Of a stretch of DNA of 64,000 bases, positions 18,115 through 27,683 are shown one piece after another. The translations under genes were made by a program, and so were the position numbers. Location of the stretch: NCBI GenBank assembly GCA_031551125.1, contig JAVBOB010000011.1, positions 1 through 64,000 of the forward strand, given 5' to 3'. The DNA is from JAIRNF01 sp031551125. GTDB lineage: Bacteria; Bacteroidota; Bacteroidia; Bacteroidales; UBA932. Under the pieces are notes generated by a model, which saw nothing but the letters and a program-made list of their open reading frames with translations, made no database searches and was not told where the DNA came from. Numbering within the stretch: the first letter of the stretch is position 1; every line of letters starts with the position of its first letter.

Positions 18115-18154
18115 CAACAGCCACCTTCGTTTGAAGGTGGCTGTTGTTTATTTT
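18115..18154 (+). terminator. Intrinsic terminator behind the CoA-transferase gene
   Basis: CAACAGCCACCTTC and GAAGGTGGCTGTTG form a perfect 14-bp stem with a GTTT loop, followed by TTTATTTT. It lies 39 bp past the stop. Confidence 0.93.
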
Positions 18155-18173
18155 AATATCAATCTCTTATAAA

Positions 18174-18292
18174 ACGTCATTGCGAGCGAAGCGAAGCAAT
18201 CTCTCGAATAGAATACAGATTAGGTAGCTGCGCTGCCCTTCGGGTCGCTTCGCTCGCAGCCGAGTTTACGAGTTCGGCGAAGCCAATGACGT
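18174..18292. repeat. CGTCATTGCGAGCGAAGCG REP (family D)
   Basis: Starts ACGTCATTGCGAGCGAAGCG and ends with CGAAGCCAATGACGT; the inner arms GGTCGCTTCGCTCGCAGCCG also pair back. The same word recurs near 8517, 20672, 27684, 46422, 50256, 56404 and 60201. No gene is seen between 18155 and 18400. Confidence 0.85.
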
Positions 18293-18400
18293 GCTTATTT
18301 CTAGCTAACAGTTTGAATCAGTTTCTATTTACAGGGGATAAACAAAAACCAAAATCCGTTCTTAAGTGTTACCTTATCAGGTAGAATAAAGAACTGCATT

Positions 18401-20626
18401 ATGGAAACCAAAATATACCGTATAGAAGGCATGCACTGTGCCTCATGCGCCCAACGTGTTGAACGGGTTACCCGACAGCTGGAAGGGGTAGAAACATCGG
18501 CGGTAAACCTTGCTACTGAGAAGCTGGCAATTACCTTTAATCCCGCTCAGCTAACGTCTAAAGCAATTGAACAAGCGGTAGCAATGGCAGGCTACAAGGC
18601 CATTCCCGATGAAGTAAAGCCTGAACCGAATACTCCATCCGCCTATCAGGCGTTGTGGAAACAGTTTTTGTTGTCGGCGGCTTTTACGCTACCGCTGTTG
18701 CTGGTGGCTATGCTACCCATGTTTACTACGCTGCCGGATAGTATTAATCCGGAATTGAATATTGGTTACCGTAAGTTCTATGCTGTTCTTCAGCTAATGT
18801 TGTGTGTTCCGGTTATGTTTATCGGTCGTCGTTACTTCGTTTCGGGTTTCCGTAACCTGTTCCGGGCAGCCCCTAATATGGACTCGCTTATTGCGCTGGG
18901 ATGTTCGGCGGCCTTTCTCTACGGGCTTTACGCCGTATATCGTATAGTGGTGCATGAGCAACCTACGGAGCTGTACTTTGAATCGGCCGCCGTAATTCTC
19001 ACGCTTATCACGCTGGGAAAATACATGGAATCCAAATCAAAGGGAAAAGCGTCTGAAGCCATAAAACGCTTGATAGAGTTGGCCCCTAAAACAGCAACGG
19101 TAGTACGTAACGGAAAAGAACTGGAGCTGTTCGTTGATGCTATTGTAAGCGGTGATGTGGTGCTGGTAAAACCGGGAGCAAAAATTCCGGTTGACGGAAA
19201 AGTAGTAGAAGGTGCTACAACCGTTGACGAGTCTATGCTTACGGGTGAAAGTATGCCCGTGGATAAGCAGGTGGGCGATATGGTTACAGGTGCAAGCCTT
19301 AACCTTAACGGTTACCTTAAGCTTACGGCCACAAAGGTTGGTAAGGACAGTACGCTGGCACAGATTATAACGCTGGTAGAAAACGCTCAGAACAGCAAGG
19401 CCCCCATTGCCCGACTGGCCGATAAAATATCCGGCTACTTCGTTCCTATTGTAATAGCGCTGGCCGTTATATCCGCCGTTGTATGGCTTGTGGCGGGACA
19501 AAGTTGGGCTTTCTCGCTCAACATTCTTATTTCGGTGCTGGTTATTGCCTGCCCCTGCGCACTAGGGCTGGCAACGCCTACAGCCATTATGGTAGGAACG
19601 GGTAAGGCCGCCGAATACGGCATACTGATAAAGAACGGTGGTGCGCTTGAAATGGCCGGAAAGCTGCAAGCTGTTGTGCTCGATAAAACGGGAACCGTTA
19701 CAGAAGGGAAGCCGGGCATAACCGATATTATCAGTCAGGAACGGTTAGCGGAAGATGAACTGTTGCAGCTGGCAGCATCAGCGGAGAAAGTATCGGAGCA
19801 TCCGCTGGCAAAGGCTATTGTGGAGCAGGCGGAGAGAAAAGAGCTACCGTTATTCCCGCTCTCTGCATTTACAGCCATTACCGGATATGGCCTATCGGCT
19901 ACAGCCAACAACCAGCTGCTACTGTTGGGCAACGAGCAGCTGATGAATGAAAAGGGAATTGATATTTCTGCCGTTTCCCAATCGGCAAAGCAGCTTACGG
20001 AACAGGGCAAAACGGTAATCTATGTTTCAGTAAACGGAACGGTAGAGGGACTGATAGCCCTTGCCGATAAGCTGAAAGATGGAAGTAAAGACGCCGTTGA
20101 ACGGTTGCACCGTTTAGCGCTGGAGGTGGTAATGCTTACCGGAGATAATCCGGTGGTGGCAAAGACCGTAGCCGATAAGCTGGGGATTGAAAATGTGCTA
20201 TCACAAGTGCTACCGCAACAAAAAGCGGCAGCGGTACAAGAGCTGCAAGCACAGGGTAAAAAGGTTGCCATGGTTGGCGACGGTATAAACGATGCTCCCG
20301 CGCTGGCCACCGCCGATATGGGAATTGCTATCGGAGCCGGAACATCAGTAGCGCTCGAATCAGCCGATGTGGTGCTGATGAAAAGCGAGCTACAGGATGT
20401 TGCCACCGCCATACAGCTGAGTCGTAAAACCGTTCGCAACATTAAAGAAAACCTGTTCTGGGCATTTGGGTACAACGTGCTGGGTATCCCCATTGCTATG
20501 GGTGTGCTGTATGCGTTCGACGGCCCTTTGCTAAATCCCATGATTGCCGCACTAGCTATGAGCCTAAGTTCTGTATCGGTAGTAGGTAACGCGCTACGAT
20601 TGAAACGGTTTAAGGTGAAGGGTTAA
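18401..20626 (+). CDS. copA: Copper-exporting P-type ATPase (P1B)
   Basis: Exports Cu(I) across the inner membrane using ATP. One N-terminal HMA domain holds the metal motif GMHCASC (Cys13, Cys16). The transmembrane metal site CPC lies in ACPCALGLATPT, the phosphatase motif is TGES, the phosphorylated Asp is in DKTGTVTEG near residue 427, and the hinge is GDGINDAPAL. The C-terminal MSLSSVSVVGNALRL is the copper-type signature of the last membrane helices. At 741 aa with a single HMA it is complete. No copper regulator or chaperone gene is adjacent, and it is flanked by REP repeats on both sides. Confidence 0.95.
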   Translation: METKIYRIEGMHCASCAQRVERVTRQLEGVETSAVNLATEKLAITFNPAQLTSKAIEQAVAMAGYKAIPDEVKPEPNTPSAYQALWKQFLLSAAFTLPLLLVAMLPMFTTLPDSINPELNIGYRKFYAVLQLMLCVPVMFIGRRYFVSGFRNLFRAAPNMDSLIALGCSAAFLYGLYAVYRIVVHEQPTELYFESAAVILTLITLGKYMESKSKGKASEAIKRLIELAPKTATVVRNGKELELFVDAIVSGDVVLVKPGAKIPVDGKVVEGATTVDESMLTGESMPVDKQVGDMVTGASLNLNGYLKLTATKVGKDSTLAQIITLVENAQNSKAPIARLADKISGYFVPIVIALAVISAVVWLVAGQSWAFSLNILISVLVIACPCALGLATPTAIMVGTGKAAEYGILIKNGGALEMAGKLQAVVLDKTGTVTEGKPGITDIISQERLAEDELLQLAASAEKVSEHPLAKAIVEQAERKELPLFPLSAFTAITGYGLSATANNQLLLLGNEQLMNEKGIDISAVSQSAKQLTEQGKTVIYVSVNGTVEGLIALADKLKDGSKDAVERLHRLALEVVMLTGDNPVVAKTVADKLGIENVLSQVLPQQKAAAVQELQAQGKKVAMVGDGINDAPALATADMGIAIGAGTSVALESADVVLMKSELQDVATAIQLSRKTVRNIKENLFWAFGYNVLGIPIAMGVLYAFDGPLLNPMIAALAMSLSSVSVVGNALRLKRFKVKG

Positions 20627-20962
20627 GAGTAAAGCGTTAGGTGTTAATAATAGCCAAGCGTCAAAATTACTCGTCATTGCGAGCGAAGCGAAGCAATCTG
20701 TTTATTCAAGAGATTGCTTCGGCAAAGAACGCCTCGCAATGACGGTTCTATCAAATTATGGCACGCAGATGACGCTGATTGTACTGCTTAAGTGTTACTG
20801 CCAATATCATTATTCTATGTGTTTCTATATACCTACTGTGCCTATGTGGTGAAAAGCCCCCCTTTATGGGGTTGAGGGTAAGCAATAGTAGATTTTGCAT
20901 AAAGCACAAAGAGCCGCACAGCTGCGGCTCCCAACATCAATATGGAAAAGAATCACGTTAAA
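20627..20962. repeat. 336-bp gap with REP and other dispersed repeats
   Basis: No gene is seen. A GTTAAGAGTAAAGCGTTAGG-type word follows copA. A family D REP lies at 20672-20744 (CGTCATTGCGAGCGAAGCGA with its complement ending GCAATGACG), then a GCACGCAGATGACGC word, a CTATGTGTTTCTATATACC word, and a half copy of the CCCCCTTTATGGGG element near 20856-20880. Confidence 0.7.
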
Positions 20963-21133
20963 TTACTTTCTGTGCACTACTAGCGACTTTCGCACCTCGC
21001 ATCCCTGACAACCATCGCAACAGCCGCAAGGATTTTTTCCCGTTCTTCTCTTAAATACGGAACGGTAAATAGAGTAGCCGGCATAAGCAACGGCCGCTAC
21101 TACTATGAGGTATGTTATTATGGACTGTAACAT
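20963..21133 (-). CDS. FeoB-associated Cys-rich membrane protein
   Basis: A 56-aa protein, MLQSIITYLIVVAAVAYAGY then a basic stretch, then a Cys-rich tail CGCCDGCQGC. One N-terminal membrane helix (residues 4-23) and four to five clustered cysteines match the FeoB-associated Cys-rich membrane family. It begins 149 bp after the stop of feoAB on the same strand, as expected for a third Feo component (the FeoC position). Its role is not established; the cysteines could bind iron or a cluster, or sense redox state. Identified by translating the minus strand directly. Confidence 0.88.
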   Translation of the reverse strand: MLQSIITYLIVVAAVAYAGYSIYRSVFKRRTGKNPCGCCDGCQGCEVRKSLVVHRK

Positions 21134-21281
21134 GGTTTATACTAGTTTACGGTTTACAGGTTTACAAAGTTTAACGTTGAAGGTTTAGAGTTTAAATATA
21201 AAACAACTATATCTAAATAAGAGTTCAACCTGCTTTCTGTTTCTCTGCCTTCTGATTTCTGTCTCCCGACTTCTTTTAAAA

Positions 21282-23732
21282 TTAAAACCCCAACAAGCTG
21301 CCCACCTGATAAACGATAAACGATACTATCCACGCCAGTCCGGTAGTATATAATACGGTAAACATTGCCCACTTCCACGAACCCGATTCGTTTTTGATGG
21401 CTGCAATAACCGCTATACACGGGAAATAGATAAGAATAAAGAGCATCATGCTTAACGCTATCAGCGGTGTAAATACGTTATTCCCCGCGCTGTCCTTTGC
21501 CTGATACAGCTTATCACCCAACGATTCCACCTCTTCATCGCCATTACCGGCATACAGAACGCCCATAGTGCTTACTACAACTTCTTTGGCAGCCATACCT
21601 GAAACCAGCCCTACGCCTATCTTCCAGTCAAAACCCAGCGGACGGATTACGGGTTCAATAAAATGTCCTATCCTACCAATGTAAGTGTTTGATTCATGCT
21701 CCGTTTGCTGTTGCTGACGAAGCTGTACAACCTGTTCACTGTCTTCACCCTGTGCTTCTACCGTTTGGGTAATCAGCGTTTCATAGTCCTTGCTGTATTT
21801 TGTTTCGCGCGGGAAGTAGCTTAAGAACCATATAATAATAGATGCGACAAGAATTACGCTACCCATCTTCTTTAAATACTGTCCGGCCTTCTCCCACATG
21901 TGCAGTAGTATAGACTTAGCTGTGGGTGTACGGTAGGGAGGCAGCTCCATTACAAACGGAAGGTCTTCTTTCTTGAACAGGTAGCGCTTAAAGAGACGCG
22001 CCATTAGTACCGCCAACAGTATGCCCGCTACGTATATTATCAACATCATCCATCCGGCGTATGCCTGAAAGAACGCGCCAATCAGCAATACGTAAACGGG
22101 TAAGCGCGCGCTGCATGATATCAGCGGAAGAATAAGCATAGTAATCATACGGCTGTTGCGGCTTTCAATAGTACGTGTAGCCATAATAGCCGGAACGTTA
22201 CAGCCGAAGCCCATAACAAGAGGTATGAATGACTTGCCGTGTAAGCCCATCCGGTGCATTAGCTTATCCATAATGAAGGCTGCCCGCGCCATGTAGCCCG
22301 AGTCCTCCATAAACGATATGAAAATGTATAGAATAAGGATGTTGGGTAAAAAGACAATTACGCTACCTACACCGCCAATAATACCGTCAACCAGCAAGTC
22401 GCGAAGCATACCTTCGCTCATTAAGTTGCCTACCCACGAACCTAAGGCTCCTACGCCCGCTTCTATCCACTCCTGCGGGTATCCGCCCAAGTAGAAGGTA
22501 GCCTGAAACATTAGCCACATGAAGAAAAAGAAGATGGGAAATCCCCAAAATCTGTTAGTAACAATAGTGTCAATCAGCTTGGTAGTATCACGATTTTTTT
22601 CCTTCTTCTCAACAAAGGTTTCACGTAACGCACCGTCAATAAAACCGTAGCGTGCATCAGTGAAAGCCGTTTCGGTATTCTCTTTCAGTATTCCCTCTAT
22701 CTGCTTTACCAGCTCATCACGAAGAGCCAGAATTTTATCTTTTTGTGGAAACGTACTAATAAATTCGTCCGCCTCTCTATCCCCTTCCAGCAGCTTAATT
22801 GCCAAATAGCGTTTAGAGTTGGTACCAATAGCATCACAGCCTTTTAACTCCTCACGCAGCTTGGTAATAGCCTTTTCCAACTCCTCTCCGTAGTTGATGT
22901 GGATATGGTGTACTACAGGGCTATTATCTTCATATACCGCTATTACTTGGTCAAACAGCTCATCTATTCCCTTACCCTTTTTGCTTACCGTTGGGACAAT
23001 GGGAAAGCCCACCATTTTTGCTAAATACTGATGGTTAAGCGTATTTCCGCTACTTTCCAGCTCATCATACATGTTAAGCGCCATTACCATGCGCACGTCC
23101 ATGTCAATCAGCTGGGTGGTGAGCAGCAGGTTTCGCTCAAGGTTCGAAGCCGCAACCACGTTGATAATAACATCCGGCGTTTGATCTATGATATAGCTTC
23201 GTACATAGCGCTCCTCCGGCGAGTAAACCGATAGCGAATACGTACCGGGCAAGTCAATAATGTTGAACGTGTAGCCTTTGTACTTAAACCGTCCTTGCTT
23301 GGCGTCAACCGTTACACCTCCGTAGTTTCCCACATGCTCGTGTCCGCCCGAAGCCGCGTTAAACAGCGATGTTTTACCGGCATTAGGATTTCCTACCAAC
23401 GCCACATTCACCGTTTTTCCCTTCTCTAAGGCTATTTCTCGCATGTAATCTTCATGAGAAGTTAGGGGTGACGGTGTTTCATGCAACAAGTAATCGTCGT
23501 CCAGCTCAGCTTCTGCGACAACTTCAATAAGCGCAGCCTCACTACGGCGAAGCGACACCTCGTACCCCATTACACGGTATTTTACAGGATCTTTCAGCGG
23601 GGCGTTAAGTAGTACCTCAACCACCTTACCCTTAATGAAGCCCATCTCCACAATGCGCTTGTGGAAGGCTCCACGCCCCATTACCTTTACAATAACTCCT
23701 TTATCTCCTGTTTGCAGTTCGGAAAGTCGCAT
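21282..23732 (-). CDS. feoB: Ferrous iron transporter, FeoA-FeoB fusion
   Basis: Takes up Fe(II) across the inner membrane. Residues 1-75 are a FeoA (SH3-like) domain, MRLSELQTGDKGVIVKV onwards, fused in frame to FeoB. FeoB starts with its G domain: G1 GNPNAGKTSLFNA near residue 117, G3 DLPGTYSLS, and G4 NMYDE. The polytopic part follows with the two conserved gate segments, including GFGCNVPAIMATRT. A long loop with a QRQQQQTEHES-like polar stretch lies near residue 680. The fused 816-aa form is usual in Bacteroidetes. A small Cys-rich protein gene follows. Iron supply fits the many Fe-S proteins in the window. Confidence 0.96.
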   Translation of the reverse strand: MRLSELQTGDKGVIVKVMGRGAFHKRIVEMGFIKGKVVEVLLNAPLKDPVKYRVMGYEVSLRRSEAALIEVVAEAELDDDYLLHETPSPLTSHEDYMREIALEKGKTVNVALVGNPNAGKTSLFNAASGGHEHVGNYGGVTVDAKQGRFKYKGYTFNIIDLPGTYSLSVYSPEERYVRSYIIDQTPDVIINVVAASNLERNLLLTTQLIDMDVRMVMALNMYDELESSGNTLNHQYLAKMVGFPIVPTVSKKGKGIDELFDQVIAVYEDNSPVVHHIHINYGEELEKAITKLREELKGCDAIGTNSKRYLAIKLLEGDREADEFISTFPQKDKILALRDELVKQIEGILKENTETAFTDARYGFIDGALRETFVEKKEKNRDTTKLIDTIVTNRFWGFPIFFFFMWLMFQATFYLGGYPQEWIEAGVGALGSWVGNLMSEGMLRDLLVDGIIGGVGSVIVFLPNILILYIFISFMEDSGYMARAAFIMDKLMHRMGLHGKSFIPLVMGFGCNVPAIMATRTIESRNSRMITMLILPLISCSARLPVYVLLIGAFFQAYAGWMMLIIYVAGILLAVLMARLFKRYLFKKEDLPFVMELPPYRTPTAKSILLHMWEKAGQYLKKMGSVILVASIIIWFLSYFPRETKYSKDYETLITQTVEAQGEDSEQVVQLRQQQQTEHESNTYIGRIGHFIEPVIRPLGFDWKIGVGLVSGMAAKEVVVSTMGVLYAGNGDEEVESLGDKLYQAKDSAGNNVFTPLIALSMMLFILIYFPCIAVIAAIKNESGSWKWAMFTVLYTTGLAWIVSFIVYQVGSLLGF

Positions 23733-24095
23733 AAACTATTTATATTACATATTTGGTTCTATAGCCCTTTGTTTATTTAGACTAAATATAAACAGTGACA
23801 AAAATACTAAAATTCTTACCCTGCCATTTCACTAGTTGTAGTGATATTCTGAAGTAAGCTGCCGGAAATTACCTTCAGCCCCTTTAGGGGGCTGCTTTTA
23901 CCACATAGATACACAGGGTGCATAGAAACCGTTTATTGCGCCATCTCCATACAAAAGGTAATAAATATGAGCGTGGGAAATGAAAACTATGTGTATCCAC
24001 TGTTTCTATGCGTTTGTTGAAAAGCCCCCTTTAGGGGGTGGAATAAGCAATTACAATTATCTTTGTAAACAGTAACCTTATAAAATAACCGAAAA
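23733..24095. repeat. 363-bp gap with facing repeat arms
   Basis: No gene is seen. A CAAAAATA (23799-23806) could be the minus-strand -7 element of feoAB. Further on, CCACATAGATACACAGGGTG (about 23899) faces TATGTGTATCCACTGTTTC (about 23990), flanked on both sides by CCCCTTTAGGGGG words, so a family B hairpin sits inside family A half-elements. Confidence 0.65.
24058..24065 (+). promoter_or_regulatory. -7 promoter element TATCTTTG
   Basis: Exact TAnnTTTG match 30 bp before the nitroreductase ATG. The -33 position falls in a repeat and shows no TTTG. Confidence 0.45.
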
Positions 24096-24704
24096 ATGAA
24101 GCTACAAAGGTTAGGATTGTTAGCATTGCTGGGGCTATGCTCGGCAGTAGTAGGATTTGCACAAAATACAAATAGCAGTAATATGAATGAAACGTTGAAA
24201 ACTATTCACAGCCGTAAAAGCGTTCGCACGTTTAGCGAACAGGCTGTATCGAAAGAACAGGTAGAAGTGTTGTTGAGGGCGGCAATGGCGGCTCCCTCAT
24301 CTAAAAACAACCAGCCATGGTCGTTTTATGTTATAACGAATAGCGGAGTACTTAAGCACTTGGCCGAGTCGTTACCCTACGCGCAAGCGGTAGCAAAAGC
24401 GCCATTGGCCATTGTGGTATGCGGCGATAATACAAAAGGAGTAACACAACCCGAGCAATCGTTGAACTGGTCGCTGGATTGTTCAGCCGCTTCCGAGAAT
24501 CTGTTGCTTGCGGCAGAATCAATAGGTTTGGGCGCAACGTGGACGGGTGTATATCCTTATCCGGATAGAATGCAGGTAGTGAAAACCATTCTGATGTTGC
24601 CCGAAAATATTATTCCGCTAAACCTTATACCCGTTGGCTATCCGGCAGGTAGCGAAAAACCGAAGGATAAGTATAAGCCTGAAAATATTAAGTGGGTAGA
24701 ATAG
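24096..24704 (+). CDS. Nitroreductase-family protein with signal peptide
   Basis: A 202-aa FMN-dependent nitroreductase-fold protein. The family core begins at METLK-like MNETLKTIHSRKSVRTF (residue 30), with AAMAAPSSKNNQPWSF as the FMN-contacting segment and AAESIGLGATW towards the C-terminus. Ahead of this core is a good signal peptide (MKLQRLGLLALLGLCSAVVG, cleavage near GFAQ). Most relatives are cytoplasmic, so export would be unusual. An internal ATG at 24183 would give a normal cytoplasmic enzyme, but the promoter match and continuous hydrophobic leader favour the longer form. It is a lone gene; the substrate is unknown. Confidence 0.88.
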   Translation: MKLQRLGLLALLGLCSAVVGFAQNTNSSNMNETLKTIHSRKSVRTFSEQAVSKEQVEVLLRAAMAAPSSKNNQPWSFYVITNSGVLKHLAESLPYAQAVAKAPLAIVVCGDNTKGVTQPEQSLNWSLDCSAASENLLLAAESIGLGATWTGVYPYPDRMQVVKTILMLPENIIPLNLIPVGYPAGSEKPKDKYKPENIKWVE

Positions 24705-24747
24705 AACGTTAAGGGTTAAGCGTTAGACGTTAAGCGAATAAAAATAT

Positions 24748-24840
24748 AGCACGCAGATGACGCAGATTATCACAGGTATATCTTTGTCAATAGAATAAAA
24801 CAGCGTTCATCTGTGTAGAAATCTGTGTCATTTGTGTGCC
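24748..24840. repeat. CGCAGATGACGCAGATT inverted repeat (family C)
   Basis: GCACGCAGATGACGCAGATT at the left is mirrored by ATCTGTGTCATTTGTGTGCC at the right. Related words occur near 14310, 20760, 30900, 34010-34075 and 46565-46605. Confidence 0.75.
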
Positions 24841-24845
24841 ATCAT

Positions 24846-26411
24846 TTAGAACGGAAACTCTTCCAGCTCCACCTTCTTCTTCTCCGCTTCTTCAAAAGCT
24901 TCTGCCTGTTGGTGTATGGGGTTTCCTTCTACGTATATGGCACGTAGCGGGCGTACGGGGCAAATGTACTCACAGCCGCCGCAACCCACGCATATATCAG
25001 GATTCACTTGTGGAATAGTAAGCGTTCCTTCAAACGGAACCATATCAACGGCTTTGGTGGGGCAGTGTTCAGAGCATGCGCCGCAATCGGTATGCTGTGT
25101 GTAAACCACACAGTTTTCTTTCACAAATGCTACACGACCTATTTGTAACCTGCGCTTTTTTTCAACGTTCAACTTCTGTAACGCTCCGGTAGGGCATACT
25201 TCTGTACAAATGGTACATTCAAAGTTACAGAAGCTGGCAAAGTAGTCCATGCGTGGAAGCATTAATCCATCAATACCGTACTGCATAAATGCAGGCTTAA
25301 TAACCTGGCTCGGACAGCGGCTAACACAGGCATGGCAGGCGGTACACTTACTCTTAAAGTGGGTAATATTGGTAGAGCCCGGGGGGCTTATGGGATGTTG
25401 TTTGGTGTAGCTAACGGTACTGGTTCCGGTAGGCAATAACTCTTGCGCCGATAGTATTCCGATGCTTGCGATGCTGCCAACGGCAGTTGCAATAAACTCT
25501 CGTTTACCAATGTCCTCGGGTTTACCATCCGCTACCGTGCTTGTCTTTGCCCGTTGTAGTGCAAAGCGGTAGCCTATGGCGTTCTTCTTACACTTACCAA
25601 TACAGCTAAAGCATGATACGCAACGGCTGAAATCCACTTCGGCCTGTTTGTTGTCAATGCAGCTTGACTTACATTCTCTTTCGCAGGCGTAACAGTGGTT
25701 GCAGGCATTCGGGTCTATCTTAATTTTGAATAACGATACTTTTGAAATTAATCCTAAGAAGCTGCCAACGGGACAAATAGTATTGCAGTACAAACGCCCG
25801 TGCTTGTAGCTCATGTAAGCTACCAGCAACAGCATAAGTACGGCTAGGCAGAAAGTAAATGCGCTAAAGGTGTTGATGCCTACGTGGTAGAGTAGGTAGC
25901 TGTTAAATGAGCTGAAAATAAGCTCGCCTAAGTTATTAGAGCCAATATATACGGGACGGAAAACGTTGGTGGCTATACGTCCGTATATGCTGTATGGGTC
26001 GAGAAAAGTAAGTAGCGAGCCTAAACCGAATATCAGCGTAATAACCGTAAGGGCAAGTATGCTAAAGCGAAGAATATTGTGTGCGGGGGCGAATCCGTAC
26101 TTCCTATTCTTCTTTTTTTTATTGCGCCGGCGGGATATACGGTTTACCACATCCTGAAAAATTCCTAAGGGACATAGCGTAGAACAGTACAGCCTTCCAA
26201 AAAGCAGTGTTACCAGCGCAATTACCACAAACGCAATACCTGTTGCCGAAAGCGTTAACAGGCTCAGCAGGGAAGGTGTTAGCTGAATATCGGGCAGAAT
26301 GCTTAGCTGTTGAGGTATTAATCCCGAGAAATCAAGAAAAAAGAAGGTGATAGCAACAAGTATCAATACCGATACTAGCACTCTTACTTTTTTTAGTGTA
26401 CGGAAAAACAT
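24846..26411 (-). CDS. NapH-like membrane polyferredoxin fused to a periplasmic-type 4Fe-4S domain
   Basis: A 521-aa electron-transfer protein. Residues 1-200 hold about five membrane segments with two CxxxCP motifs (CSTLCP at 76-81, CNTICP at 209-214), as in NapH/NosR proteins. Residues 237-274 carry two [4Fe-4S] sites. A further hydrophobic segment at about 305-322 follows KREF and resembles an internal Tat/NapG-type leader. Four more Cys groups (356-366, 395-406, 434-450, 474-484) complete a second ferredoxin domain. It reads like NapH joined to NapG, but there is no nitrate reductase nearby. The gene lies downstream of an unknown lipoprotein and a Tat-exported DUF362 protein on the same strand. 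The donor and acceptor are unknown. Confidence 0.88.
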   Translation of the reverse strand: MFFRTLKKVRVLVSVLILVAITFFFLDFSGLIPQQLSILPDIQLTPSLLSLLTLSATGIAFVVIALVTLLFGRLYCSTLCPLGIFQDVVNRISRRRNKKKKNRKYGFAPAHNILRFSILALTVITLIFGLGSLLTFLDPYSIYGRIATNVFRPVYIGSNNLGELIFSSFNSYLLYHVGINTFSAFTFCLAVLMLLLVAYMSYKHGRLYCNTICPVGSFLGLISKVSLFKIKIDPNACNHCYACERECKSSCIDNKQAEVDFSRCVSCFSCIGKCKKNAIGYRFALQRAKTSTVADGKPEDIGKREFIATAVGSIASIGILSAQELLPTGTSTVSYTKQHPISPPGSTNITHFKSKCTACHACVSRCPSQVIKPAFMQYGIDGLMLPRMDYFASFCNFECTICTEVCPTGALQKLNVEKKRRLQIGRVAFVKENCVVYTQHTDCGACSEHCPTKAVDMVPFEGTLTIPQVNPDICVGCGGCEYICPVRPLRAIYVEGNPIHQQAEAFEEAEKKKVELEEFPF

Positions 26412-26423
26412 AGATTGGCTAGG

Positions 26424-27680
26424 TTATTTATTTTCGTATTCCCAACTTAAATTTTGGAACTTGTATATTTTAAGTTCACCATTAATGCTAACGATATGCG
26501 CAGAATAGCGGTCGACTACTCCACTATATTTATCTCCTTGTTTTTCTTCATGTTTGGCAACAACCTCTCCGAACAGTAACCCCGACATGTTGATTTTCTT
26601 TACCCTGTCCTTATAATTTTTCACTGCTGTTTCGTAGTGAAATAGATAGGCTCTTTGCAAGTTATTGGATGATGCTATTTTTTCTATATCCAGTTTGAAT
26701 TTGTTTTTAGTGTATATTGATTGCAACGTACTTACTTGCTGTTTTAACTCCTCTACATTTAAAAATGGTTTACTCATCCTTGCGTCATCAAACAGTACCG
26801 GAAAATTAATACAGCTTATAATGGCGGTTGTATCATTTTGTTCCAGCGCTTTTTGAAATTTGCTAAATAATTTTTCTGCTTCAGGTGTATCTTTTGCTGA
26901 TAATCCCGCACATGTACGGGTAATATTTGCAGGATTAAGGTAAAGTATGGTGCTTTGAGCATACGCTTTGCCTGATAGGCTATCACTATTTAGTAGGTCA
27001 AGCATAGTTCCTATTTTCAGCTGATGATTGACTTTTTGAATAAGAAAATCATTCAGCTTATAATAACCACAGGCAGCAGTGTTCACATACTTGGCAAAAT
27101 CCGTTTTCATCTCCTTCAGTGATCTGGTAATTTCCACCTGTTCTTGTAGCTCAACTGAAGTATTCCAACTATTAAAATAGCATCGATCAAGTAGCAGCAT
27201 ATCGCCTCCGAGCCCATCTACACCTGCACCATAGTAAAGTACAAAAGACAAATCTTTTTTCCAACTCTGATAATCAAATTGCTTTCGAAAATTTTCAAAA
27301 TTACTGTGATCATTCAAATAACGACGCATATCATCTTCACTAAATGCCTCATTATTATAAACACCATATCCGTTGTACTTCTCTTTTTGTAAAAGAGGGT
27401 AGCAGAAACTTTGTACTATTTTTTCTTTATCTTTTTTCTCACAAGCATTCTGTACGCTCTCTATAAACAGCCGCACATCGGTAGAATCTGCCAAAAACAA
27501 TGGTTCAAACTCAACAGTTATTTCTTGTGACGCTAATGATACATTGGATACAGCATTAATGGAAGTGTCAATGGTTGTTGTACTCTCTACTTGTTTTGAA
27601 GAAGTTTTACTTCCGCAAGCACAAAGTATCAATAGTATGCAACAAGCATAATTTAAAAAGAATACATACGTTCTATTCAT
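26424..27680 (-). CDS. Lipoprotein of unknown function
   Basis: I do not recognise this protein. The ATG at 27680 gives MNRTYVFFLNYACCILLILC followed by ACGSKTSS, a lipoprotein signal; an upstream ATG at 27716 lies inside a REP remnant. The mature part of about 395 residues is hydrophilic, Lys-rich, and shows two similar-looking segments (VRLFIESVQNACEKKDKEK and KLFSKFQKALEQNDTTAI), each followed by SCxxFPxLxxx-like text (SFCYPLL, SCINFPVLF), which suggests an internal duplication. It ends 12 bp before the polyferredoxin start, so the two are probably co-transcribed. Confidence 0.8.
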   Translation of the reverse strand: MNRTYVFFLNYACCILLILCACGSKTSSKQVESTTTIDTSINAVSNVSLASQEITVEFEPLFLADSTDVRLFIESVQNACEKKDKEKIVQSFCYPLLQKEKYNGYGVYNNEAFSEDDMRRYLNDHSNFENFRKQFDYQSWKKDLSFVLYYGAGVDGLGGDMLLLDRCYFNSWNTSVELQEQVEITRSLKEMKTDFAKYVNTAACGYYKLNDFLIQKVNHQLKIGTMLDLLNSDSLSGKAYAQSTILYLNPANITRTCAGLSAKDTPEAEKLFSKFQKALEQNDTTAIISCINFPVLFDDARMSKPFLNVEELKQQVSTLQSIYTKNKFKLDIEKIASSNNLQRAYLFHYETAVKNYKDRVKKINMSGLLFGEVVAKHEEKQGDKYSGVVDRYSAHIVSINGELKIYKFQNLSWEYENK

Positions 27681-27683
27681 ACT

